From contig WBVU01000004.1 of NCBI GenBank assembly GCA_009192285.1, positions 744,001-808,000 on the forward strand: a stretch of DNA of 64,000 nucleotides, written 5' to 3'. Within the stretch, counting starts at the first letter, position 1, and every line of letters starts with the position of its first letter. The DNA is from Morchella semilibera. Lineage: Eukaryota; Ascomycota; Pezizomycetes; Pezizales; Morchellaceae. A program made the translations under genes and the position numbers. Positions 24,902-38,500 of the stretch are shown here, piece after piece. A model generated the notes under the pieces. That model had not been told where the DNA came from. It saw nothing but the letters and a program-made list of their open reading frames with translations, and made no database searches.

Positions 24902-27448
24902 ATGCTCGCGGCCCGGCGCATACCACGATGCAGGGCCTGCTCCGTCACGCTGCTCAACTCCCTCTTCTCTGCGGTCTGCGGCGCGAGTGTGCGCCTTCCC
25001 GTGCCCGCGCGGGCCCTCACCACTATAACTACTGCGAATATAACGACGACGACCGGGCGACTGGGGCTGCCGCGGGCCATCCATTGCACTGCGGGGGTGA
25101 GGAATGCTCCGCCGCCGGACGACTGGATTGTCGATGAGGTGGTCGAGGCCGTGACAGAGACTGTCGGCGCCGTCACGGAGCTGTTTGATGGTAAGGAGAC
25201 GCAGGAGGTCGCCGAGGCGGTGGTGGAGTCGGTCGTGAACCAGGTGGGGACTGAGCGCCGGACGACTATCAAGGAGGAGGAGGAGGAGAGGGAGAATGGG
25301 ACCACCACCACCACCACCACCACCACCATCACCACCACCGTGAGAGAAGAAACAGTCCAAATAGAGACTACGGAAGAGGAGGCGGAGGTCAAGGCCATAC
25401 CAAGCGGGAAAGAAGAAGAGGAAGAGCAGGACCAATCCCTCCCCTGGTTCCTCCGCGTCGAGACCCCCCGCCCCGCCACCCACCCCTTCGCCGAACGACA
25501 GGCCCTCCCCGCCCTGCCCTCCGCGCCCCCAACGGCCCTCTCCCCGCTCCTCACCCACCTCAGCATCGAGCTGGGCATATCAGACCTCGCCGTCATGGAT
25601 CTGCGCACCATGAACCCCCCGCCCGCCATCGGGCCCGACACAATCATGGTGATTGGGAACGCGCGCTCCGAGCGCCACCTCCACACCTCCGCCGACAGGC
25701 TGTGCCGCTGGTTGCGCTCCGAGTGGCACATGAGCCCCGATGCCGACGGACTGCTGGGCCGCGGCGAGCTCAAGATCAGGAACCGCAGGCTCAAGAAGAA
25801 GGGGAAGCTGGTCAACACGCAGACCGGGCAGGTGGAGGGCGTGGGATGGATATGCGTCAATGCCGGCGACCAGGGACTGGTCGTGCAGCTATTTACGCAG
25901 CATCGCAGGGACGAGATCGACCTCGAGGGACTGTGGGGAGAGTATTTGGGAGAGGGGGCAATCACGCGGAGTCCCAGAGCTGTGGAGGAGGAGCTGTATT
26001 ATAAAAGGAGGAAGCAGCAGGAGGAGGAGGACGCCCTCCACAGCGCGGAAGAGGTCAAATATACCCCCAACGCCCCGATCATCCGCCTCGGCGCCGGCCT
26101 CTCCACCGGAGACGATTATCCAACCGCTGCCTCCTCCTCATCCTCCTCCTCCTCACCCTTCGGCACACGTCCGCAGCGCCGCCTCCTTCACACCACTCCC
26201 CCCCGCCGCACCCTCACCGCCCTGACGCCCTCCGACCTCACAAACCCCCGCTCCACATACCTCATCGACGAGATCCCCTTCAAGGGCATCGAAGTCCCGC
26301 GCTCCGTCACTCAGGGCAAGCACTGGCACCTCATCAAGCAGCTCCCCCCAACCTACACGCCCGCCACGCACCCCGCAACCTCAGAACTCATCCTCCGCGC
26401 GCACATCAACCATCTCAAGATCCAATACCCGGGCTACAACACCAAAGGCTCCCGCAACGGCCCCTGCACACTCCTCGGCACCCACCCGGCAGACACAACC
26501 TCCACCCCCTTCCTCCAGTCATTCTACGCCCACCTGCCGACCCCGCGCACCCCCCGCGCCCACCAACTCGCCCTCGAGCTCCTCATCGAGGCCCACCGCA
26601 TTGCGCCCTCCGCATACCCCGCCAACGCCCTCATCGACGCCCTCAATGCCATCCCAAACCCCCCACAGGAGCTATACTACCTCGTCCTGCGCGCGCTGTC
26701 CGAGTCCCCCGAGCTCCGCACACGCCCGGCCTCGGGCGCCCCGCCCCCAGACCCAACATCATACCTAGACCGCGTCCTCGCCCTGCTGGCGCACCAGTAC
26801 CCCACCGCATCCCCCACAGCACCCGAATACATGCTGTGCCGGCTGCGCGCACTGGCGCCGCGCTCGCTCCCGCTCGTGGCCGCACTCGCACGGACAGTGT
26901 GCACGCCGACGGCAGACGCAGCGACCCACGCCATCACCAAGCGCGCCGGGAAGCTCGCAATGGGGTCCTACAAGCTCGACAAGCGGGTGCATGAGCTCGA
27001 CGCGGCGGCCCGCGCGGGCGCGAACGCATACACGCTCCGCGAGTACCATGAGATGCTGCTGACCACGTACGCAATGTGTGGTGTGTGGCGCGCGTTCTGG
27101 AACGCCTGGAGCAGGCTGCGCTATCTGGGTGTTAGGAGGGACGGGGCGATGTATGTGCTTGTTGTCGGGCTCGTGGTGATGGGGGGCCGCCAGAGGGAGG
27201 CTGTGGTGGCCGCGAGGAGGCTGGTGGTGGAGATGGGGAGGGAGGTGCCGGCGGTGGTGGTGGGGGGGGGGTTGGCGAAGGGGTTGAGGGCCGTGGTGGA
27301 TTTGGCGGAGGGGAAGGGGGGGGAGGTCGTGGAGGGGGAGGCGGCGGCGGCGGAAGGGCCCAAGGAGGGGGTCAAGCAGAAGAAGGGAGAGTGGTCGGTG
27401 CTGAGGGAGAAGTGCGAGAGAGTCCTCAGGAGGGAGGGGCTGCTGTAG
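24902..27448 (+). CDS. ATP25: Mitochondrial ATPase synthesis protein 25 (ATP25)
   Basis: An intronless gene of 848 residues. In yeast Atp25 is needed for stability of the mitochondrial ATP9 mRNA and for assembly of the F0 ring. The N-terminus (MLAARRIPRCRACS...) is Arg-rich and lacks early acids, as in mitochondrial presequences. Residues about 215-350 carry the RsfS-like domain: LSIELGISDLAVMDLR, IMVIGNARSERHLHTSADRL and DQGLVVQLFTQHRRDEIDLE, with ADGLLGRGELKIRNRR between. The C-terminal half (FPF-free, Ala/Leu-rich helices) matches the M-domain position that stabilises ATP9 mRNA. A low-complexity acidic and Thr run (about residues 122-185) separates presequence and domain. Length is somewhat above the yeast protein (about 612 residues). 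Confidence 0.92.
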   Translation: MLAARRIPRCRACSVTLLNSLFSAVCGASVRLPVPARALTTITTANITTTTGRLGLPRAIHCTAGVRNAPPPDDWIVDEVVEAVTETVGAVTELFDGKETQEVAEAVVESVVNQVGTERRTTIKEEEEERENGTTTTTTTTTITTTVREETVQIETTEEEAEVKAIPSGKEEEEEQDQSLPWFLRVETPRPATHPFAERQALPALPSAPPTALSPLLTHLSIELGISDLAVMDLRTMNPPPAIGPDTIMVIGNARSERHLHTSADRLCRWLRSEWHMSPDADGLLGRGELKIRNRRLKKKGKLVNTQTGQVEGVGWICVNAGDQGLVVQLFTQHRRDEIDLEGLWGEYLGEGAITRSPRAVEEELYYKRRKQQEEEDALHSAEEVKYTPNAPIIRLGAGLSTGDDYPTAASSSSSSSSPFGTRPQRRLLHTTPPRRTLTALTPSDLTNPRSTYLIDEIPFKGIEVPRSVTQGKHWHLIKQLPPTYTPATHPATSELILRAHINHLKIQYPGYNTKGSRNGPCTLLGTHPADTTSTPFLQSFYAHLPTPRTPRAHQLALELLIEAHRIAPSAYPANALIDALNAIPNPPQELYYLVLRALSESPELRTRPASGAPPPDPTSYLDRVLALLAHQYPTASPTAPEYMLCRLRALAPRSLPLVAALARTVCTPTADAATHAITKRAGKLAMGSYKLDKRVHELDAAARAGANAYTLREYHEMLLTTYAMCGVWRAFWNAWSRLRYLGVRRDGAMYVLVVGLVVMGGRQREAVVAARRLVVEMGREVPAVVVGGGLAKGLRAVVDLAEGKGGEVVEGEAAAAEGPKEGVKQKKGEWSVLREKCERVLRREGLL

Positions 27449-30400
27449 CTTGTTTTGCCCGTGGGGGCGTGTATATAGTTATTTTGTGTTGTTTTAGTTG
27501 TAGATATTATTCCATACCAGTGATCATTGACACCCGCCTTTCCTCTCTTTTGCTTGTTATTTTGTGTTGTTTTAGCTGTAGATATTATTCTATACTGGTG
27601 ATCATTGACACCTCTTTTGCTTGTTATGTTGTGTTGTGCTGTGTCCCCTCGAGTGATTTCTCGTGAAGCTCTCTCTTCCTGGTGGTGGGGGCCGGCTCAT
27701 GGGATATCACTCGGTGTCTGGACACCATCTCGTCTGATTGATTGATACTTCATACATGTATGCAGGACACCGTCTCGTCTGTTCCCAGGGCCGGACACCA
27801 AGTCTCGGCTTCTTGCAAGTCCCCCCCGTATCAAGTAGAGTGTTAAAACTACAACCCCATGATCGTGAACTCGCAGGCGAAGACGGATATCCACAACTCT
27901 CTGTACGCTCCGCAGCAGCAAATGGCGTCTGCGTAATCACGGATGTAGACATAAAATACAATGCATTGGTTCATTGAAGACACTGTAGTTTGTATTTACA
28001 TACATGTGCATATATAGCTCCCTGGATCTATGTGCCAGCTTGTGTAGGGCGGTCCCTTTGTCCTGTGCTGCCCGTTCCCGCGTAGCTGCTGGTAGAGCCC
28101 TCTCGACTTCGTGTGTAGAGCCTCTGAGTGCTGAGATAATCCACCTGACCTGGAATCTTAGGTGGCTTTTAGAGAGGCTTGGTGGTACGTATGCAAGCAG
28201 AAGTAAAAGTATAAGTGTGTATATATACTTAGTATGACCCCTCCTCTTCCTCTTAACCTCCTCATTATTCTTCACAGCCGAGAGTGGGGAGATTTCTATC
28301 CATCCTGGTTTTCGTAAGGATTCTACAAACCACATCTTCACTGCATGATATACTCCCAATCCACCCTTTCGTTTCTGTATTCGGGGAGAGAGGGGTGTTT
28401 CTGGAGAGGCTTTCGGGTATGCTAACAACCATTTCCCATCCTCCTTCTGCTAAGGTTGTGGTTTGCTGTGATTGCAAACTGCATCCTTAATCAATCAAAC
28501 ACAAACTGACCCTATCAACCCATCTCGAGCAGCTTTTTGCAGCCGCTGCTGCTTAGGAGGGTACTATTCGTGCTAGCTATTCCTCCCTCTCCCTCTTGCT
28601 GCTGGCAGTGAGAGAAGAGGAGGTTTATGCTCCTCCGTCCTCCTTGTTGTGTTAGGAGATGGCTGGCTCCTCTCCCGGTCTTCATGCGTTGGAAGCCCCC
28701 TCTAGTATGTATTATGATTTGAAGCCCGTTTGACTGTGTTGTGCTGTTGTTAACACTTGAAAAGGCCATTTATCCCGCGGGATAGGAGGCCCCCTCGGAC
28801 TCTCTTATGGGCCACTCGACACTGTCTCGGTCCCAACGGTCTCTGAACCACCAGAGATCAATATCTCTGCCCTTTCTGGTGAGTTCTCGTTTTGTGATGC
28901 TTTGTGGCTGATCCAACGCTAATAAATTACCAGGGGATATCTTGAGGGGGGAGGGGTCAATGAAGGCCTTAGAAAATTTTAGGTAATTTCCCCCAAAGTA
29001 ATTTGGCCTATCAAGCTTTGGAATATAAATCTAATTAGGTGTCTTCAGAGACTCCTCCAGCATTTTTCCGGGGGGCTCGACTCTTAATAGCAAGTGTTGG
29101 ATACAAGGCCGAACCCATCCAGGAGGGTAATGAGGGCGCGTCAACCCGCAACACCCCAGAGGTCCCAACCCATTGGTGCTGCTGCTTTGCTCCGGGGTTT
29201 ACTCATTCCCAAAACTCAAGAGCTGAAGGGTGTGTTCCCCGGAGTGCGGTTAGTAGTCATCCTGGTGGGTTCCTCCGAAACAACAGACAGGGAGTGGTGA
29301 GATTGGGTGCCTCCTGGGGACCAGAAATCCAACTTCCTGGCCCGTCACCAGTTTCGCCTGACATGGGCGGGGGGGGGAAGGGAAAACTTGATCTGGTTTC
29401 CCCTGGGCCCCCTATATCAAGACAAGGGAGTACTGTCCGCAATTTTGAGATGCGGCAAATAATTCGGTCACCCTTATCCAGGTGAAAATCTCTATTTTGT
29501 ATGATAGAGTAACAGCTGGAAGGGTTGTGGCGGACTGGGGGGCCCACCTCACCTGCACCTGCATCGTTGGGGGCGTTTCTTTTCTCGACATCTTCCCAGA
29601 GATGCTGCCTTCATATGCTATCACTCGGTCAGGACTAGTCGCCGACACCCACCGCATTGCTGGGGCGGTGTCTTTAGTTCGACTTTCCCTCGAATGGCTT
29701 CCCTAAGGTAACTCTTTGTACTTCCTAGCCTTATATGTGCATGTTTACTGACATATTACGCTCCATTGCTACAGCAAATACCAGTTCCTTCTCGATTCGT
29801 CCTTCTCTGCTAGATCTCGAAGGTCTCAAGCATTTCTGCAACATATTTTTCGCAGAAACACTTTGAGATCTATAGATCATCCTCCTCGTTTGGCCTCACC
29901 TAGGTAATAAGCTCAATGTACCCTAGTGTTTCCAGCGTTTTCCAGCGTTACGAATGCATGCTGACGTGTTGTCCCCACCCTCTGTAGCAAACACCAGTTA
30001 ATTCTTGCTTTCAGTTGACCTGAGCTGGTCCTTGCGGCTGGTCTGGGCTGGTGGTCTTCAACGCATTTCTACAGTCATATCCCTTTAGGGCTCTTGTACG
30101 TACTGTATTTTAGCCGAAGTCAAATAATTAGTGCTCCATACTGGCTTTCTTTTGAGTATGTAGTGTGCTTTATAGGACATAATTTTGTTAGACCTTTTCA
30201 GACGCCCTGTCCAATTGGAGTGCTACAACTGCTCTCAAGGAGCTATGAGGCCCTTGCGCTTCCACCCGGCCCAATGATTACCTATGCGGTAGATCGGCAA
30301 CCCTTTTACTAATTCCCAAGCTGACGATCCAGAGGTGCAAGGTATTAGTGTCTCCGATGTGTCTTGGCGTAGTATACATGCCAAGACTATATTTCATTGG

Positions 30401-32595
30401 TTTCTTCAACGACATGATATACAGCTAACCAATCCTGGGAAGCAACCAACCCCACTATCGTGAGATCAACGAAACCCCCGCGTAGCATGCGCAAGGCATA
30501 TCAGTATTGTCCTCAAGAGACCAGTATCGGCGGAGAATACTAAAGACTGCCATATAAATATAATCCCCTGCCTAATGGCTTGAGTTCGAAAGCGCACGAT
30601 TCTGCTGGGCAGAGCCTCTAGCGGGTTTGGCATCATATCAGAGGGCTTTTGGTAATAATATATCCAAGGCTAGCCGCTTGGTTAAATTGGCCCATGATAA
30701 TTGTGGTGCTGCTGATCTGATGGTGCGCTTTTGGTGTCGGAGGACGGGGGGAGGGGGGGGGGGCTGGTCGTTAGGTATGTCGTCTTTCCGGCCTCGAGCC
30801 CGTTACCCGAGCAATGGGCACAACACAATCTTCCTCCGTTTATTATAATTATAAATTCGTATTTTTTTTTGTACCGCTCCCGACCGAAGCGCGTATGTGG
30901 GTGGTAAAGTTAAAGAGGTTCCGCAAGATGTGGTAGTTGCTCTTCCGGAATAGCTAAAATCCTAGCTCTCTTCGAATACGAATACCTGCCTCCTTAGCCT
31001 ACGGGAGAAATCTATTTGGGGGCTCAATGATTGGTGGTGCCTGCTTGGCTAGATCAGAGCAGAACAGAGTCATCCTGGGGGCTCTTTTAAACGTTAGGTA
31101 CGGGGGAGGGTTGATGAGACGTTGGTTGTGAAGTTCAGGATGTAGAGAGGAGGAGAGGGATTACCCATGGAGTGGGAGGGCTGGTATGATAAGCGTGCGT
31201 GGTGGCCCAACTTTGAGTGTTGTCCATCGGGTGTGCTGGAGCCAATGCCAGCGTTGAGAATACATGTATCCTTATCGGACAAAATCCCTTAAGGCTTTGA
31301 ATGGCATGGATACCAAGAGGGAGGGATAGATGCTAGTGTATTGGACTATAGAAATATGTGTATGCATAAGATTTACAAACGGATGTCAAAGTATAGGCCG
31401 GGGCCTGATTGGATCAACTTAATGCGGCCTGGATGCTCGCGGGATAAAAATGATATCTCTTTACCTGATGACGATTTCTAACAGAGAGGTTGGTGTGAAA
31501 AGCCTTCGACATGACATGTACCTATATATAACGGGATTTGAGACGAAAACCTCGATAAATGCAGATCGTTATTGAAGTGCTTACATTTATGTGGTTGACC
31601 GTTATGTGGTGAATGATCGGCTACACACATAAAATTAATATATCGCAACTAAGAGTCAAGTCGCACCTAAAGCACTCAGAAACAACTAATTAAATTCTTC
31701 TTCTTCTTGTTATTAGGAATTCCTACTCTCGAAGCGACAGTTCGAGTATGAGTTTTATAAACAGCTTTAATATAAGATATATCCCCTACCTCAGCCTCAG
31801 CCGTAGAATTTTATTTAAACTACCGTAGTTGCGGCCTAACTCCTACAATATACCGTAAGCGGTAATTATATAAACTACATATACATGACATACATGTATG
31901 TAGATAACTGCTCCTACTCAAGACACAATATGACCCGAGGTTTTCTGCATAGCCTAAAGCACAGCGCCGGGCTGGTCGAAGGAGTAACTTGTTGCATGCT
32001 GTCGTAGCTTCGAATTCTTCCCAACATTCACTTGTGCGTACCTTGCCTGTGTGGTGGTCCAGTTGGCCTGTGTAACACCCGCGCTTTTTTGGTTATGCGC
32101 CACTTTGCATGCGGCTACACTCCCGGGAAGTTTGCACGTCTTCCCTAGAAGAATCGCGACTTCCTCAGCCTAGACAGATCCCATATCCTCCCGATTTTTT
32201 TCTTCGCGTCAACACTTATTCTAGGGAGAACGTGACTTAAGGCTCCTATACGCGTCTTTGATCACCCCACCTTAACCGCCACTGCAGCCTTTCCTCGACC
32301 GACATTGAGTTAGTCGTTACGGCCGCGTTTATGACAATCCGAACTCACGGCCGCCGAAGGAATCAGTACGATTGATAGCTACTTAAGTAGGGATGAGAAT
32401 ACATATGCAGGTTCTAGTTTATTGATACCACGAGCCTCTTCGAACCCTACAACCAAAACCTCTTCCTGCCCTTGTCTGCCCCACTCCCGGTTCCTTCTCT
32501 GTGAGATTAAACTACACGAAACATATTCATAGATTCGCATTTTCGAGACGGGCCTTAACTTACGAATCACGGACTCCCCCCCCCCCCCACCTCCA
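27449..32595. other. 5.1-kb spacer between ATP25 and SCC2
   Basis: No gene is supported. The first 250 bases are the ATP25 3' region with a tandem duplication. Three copies of the bipartite motif lie here: minus strand 27650-27666 and plus strand 27697-27713 and 29611-29627. TACATGTA occurs at 27753, 31261 and 31891. A TA-rich stretch near 31700-31900 differs in composition from its flanks, but no element could be named. Confidence 0.45.
27479..27626 (+). repeat. Imperfect tandem duplication, period 78
   Basis: Unit 1 starts TTATTTTGTGTTGTTTTAG at 27479. Unit 2 starts at 27557 with the same bases and differs by a few transitions and a short deletion after GATCATTGACACC. It lies just past the ATP25 stop codon, so it may be within the 3' untranslated region. 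Confidence 0.85.
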
Positions 32596-35500
32596 ATGAA
32601 CGGCTTACCGCCCGACTTTTATCCCCCTCCTGCGCAGGGCAGGTCTCAGCTACCCCCCATCGACGTCGATGATGCACTTCAATACACACCTCTATCATCA
32701 GTTGTTCCCTTGTCCGCTGGTAACTCATCCATCCTCTCTCTCTCACATTTCTCGGGGAAGAGCAAACAAAAAAGGAAATAAAAGAAAAGATTAAAGAAAG
32801 ATAAAAAAAATAAAAAGAAGAAAACCAAGATACTAACTAACTTCAACATCATAAAAGACATAATACCCCTTCCAACATTGACATCCACCGGAATATCCTC
32901 CATCTACCAATCAGAATCAGAACGCCGCCATAACTCCCAAACCTTAGAGAACCTTGACCGAGAAGCAGGTCATGACCCAGGATCAAAGGTTGTGCGAAAG
33001 TATTTGTCGGATATAACCTCTCACTTATCCACATCTGGTGGTACTGAATTGTGAGTTGATCCACTGAAATAATTGAGTTGGTGGGTGAGTTACTGATGAT
33101 GCTTCGTGGGGCTATATAGTCGTTTCAAGTCACTCGGAAAGGGAGCGAGCGAATGGTCTTCTTCGAGAGTATCGGTGGGAGTGCAGGGGGGTATTCTCAA
33201 ACATGGGAAGATTGGGAAGTTCGGGGAAATGGTGTTGAATAAGAGCAATGTGACTTTCAGATGTAGGCATTCTCGACATGGGATCATTTCCATTCTAGAA
33301 AGAATCGAAATCCAAAAAAGTCCATTATTTCTTTTTTTTCATCTACCATGAATTGTCTAATACGTGGTGGTAAACTCCTAGATCCAATATCCTCCATAGG
33401 TGGCCCGAAACCGGCACAACAAATCCATCCACAGCCACCGGCTCGTATTCAGAATCAGGAACCGAGCTATACCCCGAATTATGACCAGAATTACCCCCCG
33501 AATAATTATGCCCTACCGGCACCGAATTTTCAAACACCTCAAAGTTACAAGAATAAGAACCGGATTCCTGTGGCTACACCACAGACCCCTAGTAATACCT
33601 CTGTTGCGGTACCATCAAACGGGTTCCATAAACCCAGCCCTATACAGCAAAGTTACCATCAACAACAATCTACTCCCGTGCAAAAGTATCAACAGCAAGC
33701 CCCAGCCCAAAACCACATACAGATCCCTAAAATAGAACAGCCCACCCAAAAGAACAAACCCCCCGAGCCCGCTAATGGTGAACACATTCAATCCCCCACT
33801 CCACCTGTAATCATTCAAAGAGCCGAGTTTGTTAAGATACCCCCCCCTCCTCCCTCATTTGACCGCTCACAGTATGAGAAACATACCGAGATTGAGAGAA
33901 AAGTTCGCAAACCAAAGCCAGCGGGGACGGCCAATACCTCAAAGTCGCGAAAACGCAAGCGCTCTCATTCCGACGCCGAAGACGAAGAACGGCTGGCTTC
34001 TGGTGTGGATCAGAGAGCAAAAGCGGAGAGTTTACTGAAGGGGTTACAGAGTTTCATGAATTCTATCTTTGAGGCTGAGGATAATCTCTCTCCCGACACC
34101 TCTGACCGTGTGGTGGATAAGAACTCGAAGATGTGGATGACGTGCACATTAGGTGGTGAATCACCATGTTTATCGACGGCGGTGCAAACTAAGCTTGAAA
34201 ATGCCATACAGAGGGTCATCTCTTTCGCGCGGTTTGGTGAGATCCCCGTGGATGATTTGGCAAGACTGCAAAAGATTTGTGAGAGTTCTTTGAAACTGGC
34301 GGAGAACACGGATGTCATGGTGAAGGAGGACGAAAGTGAATCAGCCACCCAAGAGTGGCTAGAAAGGATGAATATTGTTGATAATGGGCTCAAAACCGCC
34401 AAAACAGTGTTGCGCATTATGGTGGGTGGGAGAGAAGAAAAGCAGATATATTCTGAAGATCTATTAGCCGGAGTTTTATCGGTGCTCAAAAACCTCATTG
34501 AGACAACCGTCAATCCCATGATTGAGATGCGTTCGACAGGCGAGAAGCTAGGAATTTTCAAGGTAGCGGCGGCGCACAAGAAAATTCTTGGAGGAATGCT
34601 GCATGAAATTACCAGTGTATTCGCACTATTATCGAAACTACTTGCGATGGAAGAGGTGACGGAAGGAACTATCACGACAATGGAGTTTATTGCAGTCTCG
34701 GTTATATTTATTGAAAATGCGTCGAACGAGAAAGATTCGATGTTTGGTGTTCAAAAAGTCGAAAGGTTCCGGGTTGCGGCAATGGACGTACTCGCAAAAA
34801 TATTTGCAAGGTATCCAGACCAGAGGACTTTTATCTTCGACGAGATTCTCACGAGCCTTGAGAAGCTCCCTGTAAATCGGCAAAGCGCACGTCAATTCAA
34901 GCTCGTTGAAGGGAAGAATATCCAGCTGGTAAGTGCGCTAATTATGCGCCTTGTACAGACTAGTGGGACCTACCAAGGTCGCAAACGAAAACAAGGCCTA
35001 GTCACAGATGAAGATGGCGAGGTAATACTAGAGAAAGATGAAGATGATATCCAAGAGTTTGAAGAAGGAATTGAAGGACTAGATCGAATGAACTCAGTTA
35101 ACAGACTATATATGATGTCGAACCCATTACTTGATTCTGCACAGAAGAATGCAGCATATGTCGTCAACTTCCTGGTCCAGCGAGCAATGAAATCAACCAA
35201 AACAGGAGACCAGCCCTATAGAGTTCTAATGGATATCTTTACAGAAGATTTCATCGCTGTCCTAGGTTCGCCGGAATGGCCAGGTGCAGAGTTGTTATTG
35301 CGGTCTATCTTAGGAAGCATGTGTACCATTGTCGATGGAGACAAGCAAACTGCCCCTGCCAAGTCCATGGCCTTGGATCTGCTAGGCCTTATGGGCAGTG
35401 CTATTTGCGACGTCGTCGTTCATCTTCGGGAGAGTCATCGCAATAGAGAAAGCCTTGGAGACTCTGCAGATTCTCACATCGTTGCACTAACTGAAAAGTG

Positions 35501-38500
35501 TCTCGAGTGCAGTATTGGTGGTGGAAGTGGCAACAATGTACCGGCTGTCATAGAAGAAGAACTTATTGACTGGGAGGGCCCATTCAGATACGCGCTTGAA
35601 CATCTGCTGCAGATGATGTCATCCGACGGGAGTTTACAGAGTGCCTGTGGATATTATCTAACCGTTTGGAGTGCTCGAATCTGTAATCTTTTTGAGAGGG
35701 TTGAGGGTGTAGTTAATGAGGATGAGGATGATGATGGGATGCAAGATGAGCTTGTGAGGGTGGCAGGGAATTTGAAAAGGATTACTCTGGACAAGAGCTG
35801 GATCGATGACGACTTGTAATCAACCTCCTCCCCCTAAAGGGACAAAGCTAATACATTTCTTTATTAGTGACGTGGAGAAGATATCTCAAACGGCTATCAG
35901 GCAGGCATACGTGCTAACAGTCTTACATATGCCATTCTGCATGAGCTTTGAACACATCCTCAACCGGTTACTCCGATCTGTTGACGACAATCAGGCCACG
36001 ACAAGGAGTAAGGGCTTGAAGGCTATCTTGCAGCTTTTACAGAAAGATCCGGGGATTTTGAAGCGACCACAAGTCGTTCCGTTTATAATTAAAAGGCTGA
36101 AGGATCCATCTCCCTTGGTCAGGGATTCGGCTGTCGACCTCATTGGGAAGTGCATTCAGTTGCAGCCAGATCTCGAAGATCATGTTTACAAAAGTATTCT
36201 TGAGCGAGCATCTGATGCTGGAGTCGGTGTCAGGAAGAGGGCTATGAAAATTCTCAAGGATATATACTTAAGAAGTAGAAGAGAGGTTGTAAAAGTTGCC
36301 ATTGCGGAGGCATTAGTACAGAGGATCAAGGATAATGATACCAGTGTTTCGGTATGTCTCATTGTCATTAGTATCAAGACTATGTGCTTACTCCGTGGGT
36401 AGGAATTGGCAAGGAAGACCTTTGAAGAAATCTGGATAACGCCCTTTTATGGTCACATTGGGGAGGAAGAGACAGAGGCTGCACAGCAAGTTCAACCAGA
36501 AATTAGCCCGCAGATGAAACTAATCGTCAATGAAAGAGTTGCAGTCATTATCAAGGTGGTGCAGAAGGAGGTTATGTTAACAGTTTTGCATGATGTTATC
36601 AAGTCTCTTTTGCATACAGAAACAAAAAACTGCACAATGAACTTTAGGGTTTGTAAGACGATGGTCGGATCGATGTGCGATGACCTTCTTGACCGACAGG
36701 GTGACTCTGATAAGGTGGGTTACTTGGTTCTTAACCATGAATTCGTGCTGATATCTAAGTAAATAAAGGCCGAGAGACAAAGTACATTGCAGACATTGAC
36801 AGTGTTTGCCCGGGCAAATCCAAGATTATTTACCCCCGAACAGCTCATAATGTTGCAGCCTTACATTGAAAACTTGACGGCACAGGACGATCTCCATGTC
36901 TTCCGGTCCGTCATTGTCATATTTCGATGTGCCTTGCCGGTCCTATCAAACCTGCATGTGGGATTTTTGGCGACTGTTCAACAGAGCTTGTTGAAGAACC
37001 TGTCACGATTGCCTTCGCCGGTAGGTCAATGTCTACTTCTAGCTTAAGAAAGATATTGTTGACATATTGGAATCTAGGAACTGAAAGAAGTCATTTCCTG
37101 TCTTTGGACTATCAACGGGGTGTTGAAGAACCCGGAGCGGTTGGTTCGAGTGACAATTTCCTGTCTAACAAATATCCTCAAGTCGAAAGGGAAGTCATTT
37201 GAAAATAAAACCGATGCGAACCGACTAGTCCGGACACTTCATATTCTTGGATTATTTGGAAAGAACTGCAACTTTGAGAATGAGACGAAGATGTTTAAGG
37301 ATGCTTTTCCGCAGTGGAAAGGCACATCAGTCTCGGGCTTGATTACAGATACTATCATCCCTTTCTGTGAATCATCAATGAATTCCTCTGTCAGGAAAGC
37401 TGCACTGGAAAGCTTATGCCATGTCTGCCAAACTCATGCAGTGCATTTCCTAAAGCCACAGATTTTGAAGGCATTTGATCAGGTCTTTGAAATTGATAAG
37501 GATAAGGATCTGATGAACCTTGTTCTTTTGGGAATTAAGGGTTTCCTTCAAACAGAGGAGAGACGAAGTGAGTTTGGGGCCGCGGAGGCTGAGGGCAAAG
37601 AAAAGGACGCCAATGCTGGCAAGAGTGAAGAAAATGGGAGGTTGGATCAACTAGCTAATGCAAACCAGAATGATGGCGTAAGCACCAGTTTAGCGCAAAA
37701 GTACCTTAAGCATATCATCGATATCTCGATGGCTACTCAGGATGTGTATGCACTCACGGCAACGGAGGTAATTGGGAGTATTTTGAGGCAGGGATTAGTC
37801 CATCCTAAAGAGGTTTGTTTCCAAAAAAAAAGTTTGGCTTGGTTAACGAGTGCTGATTGGTGATTACAGTGCGTTCCTGCACTTGTTGCTCTAGAAACCT
37901 CGACGAACCCTACAATTCAAGCCATTTCGTTTAGAGAACACCGAACATTACACTCGAAGCATGAGACGATTGTAGAAAGAGGTTACATGGACGGTGTGAA
38001 ATCTTGCTTCGGCTACCAACGTAACGTTATCGGAGACGCGTCTGGTGTTATAGAGAACCCATTGGGTTCTAAAATGAGGCCACTCTACGAGATTGTCAAA
38101 ACGAGTCGTAAGGTTCGAAAGAAGCTTCTGGGAAACATGACCATGAGTGTCGATTTCGAGCCCTCGAAGCTGGAGCTACCAAATCATCTCGAGTACTCAA
38201 AATTCGTTGTTGAAAACTTGGCGTTTTTTGAATACGGAACACTGGATGAGCTTTACCAAGTTGTGACAACTATGGAACGAGTTGTTGCTGGCACAGGAAT
38301 GACCGTTGCGCATTCAATAGAAACAGACATCTTTTTCATTAAGATCGACGTTCCAGAAAACGAGAAAGAGCGCAATGATAGTCGACCCGGAAAAGCTAAA
38401 GACGCTTTCTGCGGCCGCGGGGATCCTTTCAATGCTTTGGGAATCTCGGACATACCTTCGGAGACTCTATGCACTAAACGATAACAAAACTCGCGACTAC

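Noticed and set aside
31640-31920. TA-rich stretch that could be a decayed repeat
   Set aside because: No terminal repeats, no coding remnant and no second copy in the window, so no element is named.
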